Of a stretch of DNA of 18,811 nucleotides, positions 15,576-18,811 are shown piece by piece (positions within the stretch are counted from its first letter, which is position 1; every line of letters starts with the position of its first letter). A program made the translations under genes and the position numbers. This stretch comes from CAYUBI01 sp964443005 (GTDB taxonomy: Bacteria; Margulisbacteria; Riflemargulisbacteria; GWF2-35-9; CAYUBI01), in contig CAYUBI010000046.1 in the NCBI GenBank assembly GCA_964443005.1, positions 1 to 18,811 of the forward strand, read 5' to 3'. The notes beneath the pieces are model-generated. The model saw nothing but the letters and a program-made list of their open reading frames with translations. It was not told where the DNA came from and did no database searches.

Positions 15576-17231
15576 TTATTCTAAAATTGCACCTGTATTT
15601 GCAGACGTTACCATTTTGGCATATCGTGCCAAATATCCAGATAATTTTCGAGCTTTAGGTTTAAATGCTAGGAGTCGTTTTTTAATTTCTGCATCTGTTA
15701 ATTTTACATGAATCAACCGTTTAGGAATATCGATTTCAATAATGTCGCCATTTTTTAATGCACCAATTGGCCCACCATTTGCAGCTTCTGGAGAAATATG
15801 TCCAATCGAAGCACCTCGTGTTGCACCGGAAAAACGGCCATCTGTAATCAACACGACATCTTTATCTAAGCCCATACCAGCAATTGTAGACGTAGGAGTT
15901 AGCATTTCACGCATACCAGGCCCACCTCGAGGTCCTTCATTACGAATAACAACGACATCACCTTTTTTTATTATCCCACTTACAATTGCCTCAACAGCTT
16001 CTTCTTCAGATTCATATACACATGCAGGTCCGGACGACACAAGCATTTCAGGTGCAACGGCTACTTGTTTTACCACACAACCATCAGGAGCCAGATTTCC
16101 AAATAATACAGCAATTCCACCTGTAGCATGATAGGGATTTGTCACAGATCGAATGACCTCTGATTTTAAAACTTTTTTCCCAACGAGATTTTCTGCTATG
16201 GTTTTGCCAGTAACTGTCATCAACTGAGTATCAATCAGTTTCTTTTCAAGTAAAGCAACCATAACTGCAGGAATCCCACCTGCATCATCTAAATCCTGAA
16301 TATGATAAGCCCCAGCAGGAGCTAAGGAACAAATATGAGGAACTTTTGCACTGACTTCATTTACCATAGCTAAGGGAATATCTAAACCTGCTTCATGCGC
16401 AATTGCAGGCAAATGCAACATTGTATTTGTTGAACAACCTAAGGCCATATCAACAACCAGCGCATTCATAAATGCAGATTTTGTCATAATATCACGTGGC
16501 TTAATATTCTGCTCCAACAAATGCATAATCGCAATTCCTGCTTGTTTTGCTAAGCGAATTCGATCAGCTTTAAACGAAAGGATGGTACCATTGCCAGGCA
16601 AGGCCATACCAATAACTTCAGACAAACAATTCATTGAATTGGCTGTAAACATCCCAGAACAACTGCCACAAGTTGGACAAGCACTCGCTTCAATTTCGCT
16701 CAGCTCTTGCTCTGACATTTTACCTGCTTTACACGAACCCACTGCCTCAAACACTGTATTTAAATTAATATCTTTATCCTGATAACGCCCAGCTAACATG
16801 GGGCCTCCAGAAATAATAATCGCAGGAATATTTATTCGGGCAGCAGCCATTAGCATTCCAGGAATAACTTTATCGCAATTGGGCACTAAAACCAAAGCAT
16901 CAAATTGATGAGCTTGCGCAACAATTTCGATTGAATCTGCAATCAATTCCCGACTTGGCAAGGAAAACGACATGCCCTGATGCCCCATAGCAATGCCATC
17001 ACATACGCCAATTGTACCAAACATAACCGGCGTTCCACCTGCCATTCTAACGCCAGTTTTAACAGCTTCCACAATTTTATCTAAATGAATATGCCCAGGT
17101 ATAATTTCATTATAAGACGAAGCAATTCCAATTAATGGACGCCGCAATTCCTCATCTAAATACCCCATTGATTTGAACAATGCTCGATGAGGTGCTCGGG
17201 ATATTCCTTGTGTAACATTGTGACTGCGCAT
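15576..17231 (-). CDS. ilvD: Dihydroxy-acid dehydratase
   Basis: A 551-aa enzyme that dehydrates 2,3-dihydroxy-isovalerate and -methylvalerate to the keto acids for valine, isoleucine, leucine and pantothenate synthesis. It is full length compared with B. subtilis IlvD (about 558 aa) and close to it throughout. Visible motifs are GVCDGIAMGHQGM (75-87), NCDKVIPGM (118-126, C119), CPTCGSCSGMF (185-195), GNGTIL, GGPGMREM and LITDGRFSGATRG. The NCDK and CPTCGSC cysteines are expected Fe-S ligands; the spacing resembles the oxygen-sensitive Fe-S type. An AAGGAG site lies 6 nt before ATG 17231. No other ilv or leu gene is nearby, so it is a single-gene unit. It converges on uppP with 7 bp between the stops. 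Confidence 0.97.
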   Translation of the reverse strand: MRSHNVTQGISRAPHRALFKSMGYLDEELRRPLIGIASSYNEIIPGHIHLDKIVEAVKTGVRMAGGTPVMFGTIGVCDGIAMGHQGMSFSLPSRELIADSIEIVAQAHQFDALVLVPNCDKVIPGMLMAAARINIPAIIISGGPMLAGRYQDKDINLNTVFEAVGSCKAGKMSEQELSEIEASACPTCGSCSGMFTANSMNCLSEVIGMALPGNGTILSFKADRIRLAKQAGIAIMHLLEQNIKPRDIMTKSAFMNALVVDMALGCSTNTMLHLPAIAHEAGLDIPLAMVNEVSAKVPHICSLAPAGAYHIQDLDDAGGIPAVMVALLEKKLIDTQLMTVTGKTIAENLVGKKVLKSEVIRSVTNPYHATGGIAVLFGNLAPDGCVVKQVAVAPEMLVSSGPACVYESEEEAVEAIVSGIIKKGDVVVIRNEGPRGGPGMREMLTPTSTIAGMGLDKDVVLITDGRFSGATRGASIGHISPEAANGGPIGALKNGDIIEIDIPKRLIHVKLTDAEIKKRLLAFKPKARKLSGYLARYAKMVTSANTGAILE

Positions 17232-17261
17232 GTTAAACTCCTTATACTAAATTTCATCCAA

Positions 17262-17289
17262 AGTATATCACTTGTTAATAAGGATTCAA
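17262..17289 (-). promoter_or_regulatory. Promoter for ilvD
   Basis: On the minus strand: TTGAAT (17289-17284), 16-nt spacer and TATACT (17267-17262) preceded by TGA, an extended -10. A start near 17255 leaves a leader of about 24 nt that includes the AAGGAG site. There is no room for a T-box or leader-peptide attenuator. Confidence 0.6.
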
Positions 17290-17318
17290 ATGTGTATCAA
17301 CAATTAATCAGCTATTCA

Positions 17319-17347
17319 TTGACATAAAAATTTCTGAGCATTATTCT
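17319..17347 (+). promoter_or_regulatory. Consensus -35 promoter for the exported-protein operon
   Basis: Perfect TTGACA (17319-17324), 17-nt spacer, TATTCT (17342-17347). ATG 17357 lies 9 nt after the -10 and has no Shine-Dalgarno, so the transcript would have a leader of only about 2-4 nt or none. Confidence 0.7.
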
Positions 17348-17356
17348 ATTCATATT

Positions 17357-17803
17357 ATGAAAATATTTAGACCTATTATTGTTAACCTAGGATTTCTTTT
17401 CTCAATAATCATATTGTTTGGACTTCAAACAGCCCAAGCTAATAATTATGTTTTTGATAAAAACTTCAAACTACTTACGCTAGATCAACTTGAAGAATTT
17501 GTATCTAGTAATCACCATTTACCAGGGGTTGATACACCCGAAGATCTCAAGAAACAAGGCTATGGAACCATTATTAATCAAGGGTTTAAATATCTGGAAA
17601 AAATCGAAGAAAACGTTCTTTATCTTGGACAACTGAATCGACAAATAAAAGCTATACAAGAAGAACTAGCCTCCAAAAACGAAAAAGTAGTTGCGATAAA
17701 TCAGCGAATTACTGAAATTGAGAATCGAATGAATGAACTGATGCAAGGAAAAACACAATCACCCACTTCTGAAAATATCCAAAATCTGAAAGGAAACTTA
17801 TGA
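17357..17803 (+). CDS. Exported HHLPG/coiled-coil module protein (tail-fibre C-terminal-like)
   Basis: A 148-aa protein. Residues 1-28 form a signal peptide with likely cleavage after AQA. The mature part begins YVFDKNFKLLTLDQLEEFVSSN and has HHLPGV (53-58), a PEDLKKQG segment, and LEKIEENVLYLGQLN (80-94) leading into a heptad-like coiled coil to about residue 132. This matches, by recalled pattern, the module that closes many long tail-fibre-like or surface proteins (DYVFxxxYKL...HLPGIPSAxE...LLEKIEELTLYLIE), common in Bacteroidetes. There it is the tail of a large chain; here it stands alone behind a signal peptide. It may act in trans in trimerisation or surface-protein assembly (inference). 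Its stop overlaps the next gene (ATGA). Confidence 0.75.
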   Translation: MKIFRPIIVNLGFLFSIIILFGLQTAQANNYVFDKNFKLLTLDQLEEFVSSNHHLPGVDTPEDLKKQGYGTIINQGFKYLEKIEENVLYLGQLNRQIKAIQEELASKNEKVVAINQRITEIENRMNELMQGKTQSPTSENIQNLKGNL

Positions 17804-18438
17804 AACATTTATTACCCGGACTATTATTTTTAATTTTTACGTCGCTTGGTTTTTCAGATAATTATATGCTTTCTTCATTAAAAGATATCACTGATCCAAT
17901 TTACATTGATCAAATCGATTTTTTTCTTTCAGTAGCTAAAGGCATTGAAAAACAAGACTTTAAAAAACTCGCTGAAAACATGATGCATACCATTAAATGG
18001 GATACCGTTTTTAAAGCTTATGAAGCTTATGGAATTAAATTAATTCAAGCCCCTTCCATGAATCTAACAATCAAAGGCAACAGCATGGATGCAGCCATAG
18101 ATATTCGTTTGTCAGATGAAAACAGAAAAATTGAATGGGAAAGAACAGAAACCAATACAGTTCATCGTTATTATGGTCGGTTGGATTTTCAAGTGTATAT
18201 CAATCTCATGGAGCTAAACATCATTGAAAGTACAGCTAAGTTTTCGTTTACTATTTTCGATGGAAAAATGTGGGAACGAAAAAATGAATTTATTCTTTTA
18301 TCAAAAAACGGTTATGTTTTTGAAGATCTTCCTGTGCGAAACCTTGAAACTATTTTAACGGAAATCAATAATAAATGGCCAGAAATAATCTCTAAAAGCA
18401 TAAAGAATACGCCAGTTGGTAAGCAGTGGCTTTGGTAA
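17800..18438 (+). CDS. Exported protein of unknown function
   Basis: A 212-aa product with an N-terminal signal peptide (MKHLLPGLLFLIFTSLGFS, cleavage near residue 19); no lipobox Cys is present, so it is probably periplasmic or secreted. The rest is mixed alpha/beta with no further membrane segment: a helical part (about 28-75), a beta-rich centre (85-170, e.g. NLTIKGNSMDAAIDIRL) and a C-terminal helix ending PVGKQWLW. There is no Cys in the mature part. I recognise no family. AAAGGA lies 5 nt before the ATG, inside the end of the preceding gene, and the 4-bp ATGA overlap indicates coupled translation, so the two exported proteins probably work together. Confidence 0.85.
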   Translation: MKHLLPGLLFLIFTSLGFSDNYMLSSLKDITDPIYIDQIDFFLSVAKGIEKQDFKKLAENMMHTIKWDTVFKAYEAYGIKLIQAPSMNLTIKGNSMDAAIDIRLSDENRKIEWERTETNTVHRYYGRLDFQVYINLMELNIIESTAKFSFTIFDGKMWERKNEFILLSKNGYVFEDLPVRNLETILTEINNKWPEIISKSIKNTPVGKQWLW

Positions 18439-18531
18439 CATCTAGTTTGGCTGTCGGACTTAGGATAATCTACTGCGAAAAAGATCAGAGCTAATGCCGT
18501 CATTTACGTGAACAATTCAGTCTTTATTGGG

Positions 18532-18560
18532 TTGACTTTATGAAAAAAATAGCAAATAAT
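18532..18560 (+). promoter_or_regulatory. Promoter for the second AAA_14 ATPase gene
   Basis: TTGACT (18532-18537), 17-nt spacer, AATAAT (18555-18560). ATG 18573 lies 12 nt after the -10, with no Shine-Dalgarno between, giving an expected leader of only about 6 nt. Confidence 0.6.
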
Positions 18561-18572
18561 TGATCTGCAATT

Positions 18573-18811
18573 ATGAAAAGATTTATTGAAGAACAATTGT
18601 TAAGCTGGAAAAATAACCCATTGCGAAAAGTGCTGCTGCTTAGAGGTGCACGACAAATAGGTAAAACATATTCAGTCAGGGCATTTGGAAAGCAGTTTGC
18701 TTACTATCTCGAAATAAACTTTGATGAAAAACCAGCACTAAAAGAGTTATTTTCACGCTCATTAAGTGTCGATAAAATTATTGAACGATTAGCTATTATC
18801 AGTGCGGTTCC
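18573..18811 (+). CDS. AAA_14-type ATPase, N-terminal part (cut by window end)
   Basis: The first 79 codons of a second ATPase of the AAA_14/DUF4143 type. The visible N-terminus has a Walker A motif GARQIGKT (25-32) after a short helix and LLLR strand, then YLEINFDEKPALKELF (45-60), typical of this group between Walker A and B. Walker B and the DUF4143 half lie beyond the window. The Walker A sequence (GARQIGKT against GPRQVGKT) and N-terminal length differ clearly from the ATPase at 6145-7299, so the two are distinct members and not a recent duplicate. A sigma70-like promoter ends 12 nt before the ATG. There is no ribosome site. Confidence 0.85.
   Translation, partial: MKRFIEEQLLSWKNNPLRKVLLLRGARQIGKTYSVRAFGKQFAYYLEINFDEKPALKELFSRSLSVDKIIERLAIISAV

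Noticed and set aside
15742..16131. Long open frame antisense to ilvD
   Set aside because: It lies wholly within ilvD, which is confidently identified, and its composition is that of a reverse-strand shadow with no ribosome site or recognisable domain.
17232..17356. Riboswitch, T-box or attenuator before ilvD
   Set aside because: The probable ilvD leader is only about 24 nt and contains no leader peptide or terminator-like stem.
17357..17803. Bacteroidetes origin of the window based on the HHLPG module
   Set aside because: The promoters read as sigma70 TTGACA/TATAAT sites and not the Bacteroidetes TTTG/TAnnTTTG type, and Shine-Dalgarno sites are strong inside operons; one module is not enough to assign the phylum.
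18540..18563. Seven-codon frame (MKKIANN) before the last gene
   Set aside because: It lies between and over the -35 and -10 of the likely promoter, so it would not be in the transcript.

Overview
This 18.8-kb window is AT-rich and densely coded. It comes from a Gram-negative-type bacterium that uses the standard code, with TGA serving as a stop in several genes. Core genes (tgt, secD, secF, ilvD, an uppP-like gene) are chromosomal housekeeping genes. A lipid-linked-sugar style pair (DUF2079 membrane protein plus GT9 glycosyltransferase), two AAA_14/DUF4143 ATPases and an Rpn-type nuclease are typical of environmental or candidate-phylum genomes. Promoters look like ordinary sigma70 sites (TTGACA/TATAAT). 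I cannot fix the phylum; Margulisbacteria- or Elusimicrobia-like lineages would fit, but this is only an impression.

Region 1 (1-2232) is a phosphorelay. It holds the 3' part of a hybrid histidine kinase (HisKA end, HATPase, receiver, Hpt), whose stop codon lies inside an AGAAC/AGAAT pentanucleotide tract, followed by an OmpR/PhoB-type response regulator. Region 2 (2233-3050) is an accessory patch: a long AT-rich hairpin, a very strong Shine-Dalgarno site without a conventional start, a 52-codon small ORF, and a 110-aa protein that looks like only the N-terminal DNA-binding part of an IS21-type transposase, closed by a bidirectional hairpin. Region 3 (3051-5945, minus) is a 964-aa membrane hybrid kinase (TM-GAF-PAS-HisKA-HATPase-REC-Hpt) that starts at TTG behind a perfect AGGAGG and has no adjacent response regulator. 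Region 4 (5946-8450) carries an AAA_14/DUF4143 ATPase (minus) and an Rpn-family nuclease (plus) whose codon use differs from the core genes.

Region 5 (8537-15568) is a tight same-strand run of six genes: DUF2079 membrane protein, GT9 glycosyltransferase, tgt, secD, secF and a divergent uppP. Overlaps and short gaps suggest one operon covering cell-surface glycan synthesis, tRNA queuosine modification, protein export and undecaprenyl-phosphate recycling. A 14-bp perfect inverted repeat buries the uppP start codon. ilvD (minus) converges on uppP with only 7 bp between the stops. Region 6 (17357-18438) is a two-gene operon of small exported proteins; the first is a detached module usually seen at the C-terminus of long tail-fibre-like or surface proteins. 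The window ends inside a second AAA_14-type ATPase.

The most useful observations are: strong sigma70-like promoters placed only 7-12 nt before ATG codons that lack a Shine-Dalgarno site (candidate leaderless transcripts), the start-codon hairpin and altered motifs in uppP, the stand-alone IS21-type DNA-binding protein with its structured leader, and the orphan exported HHLPG module.
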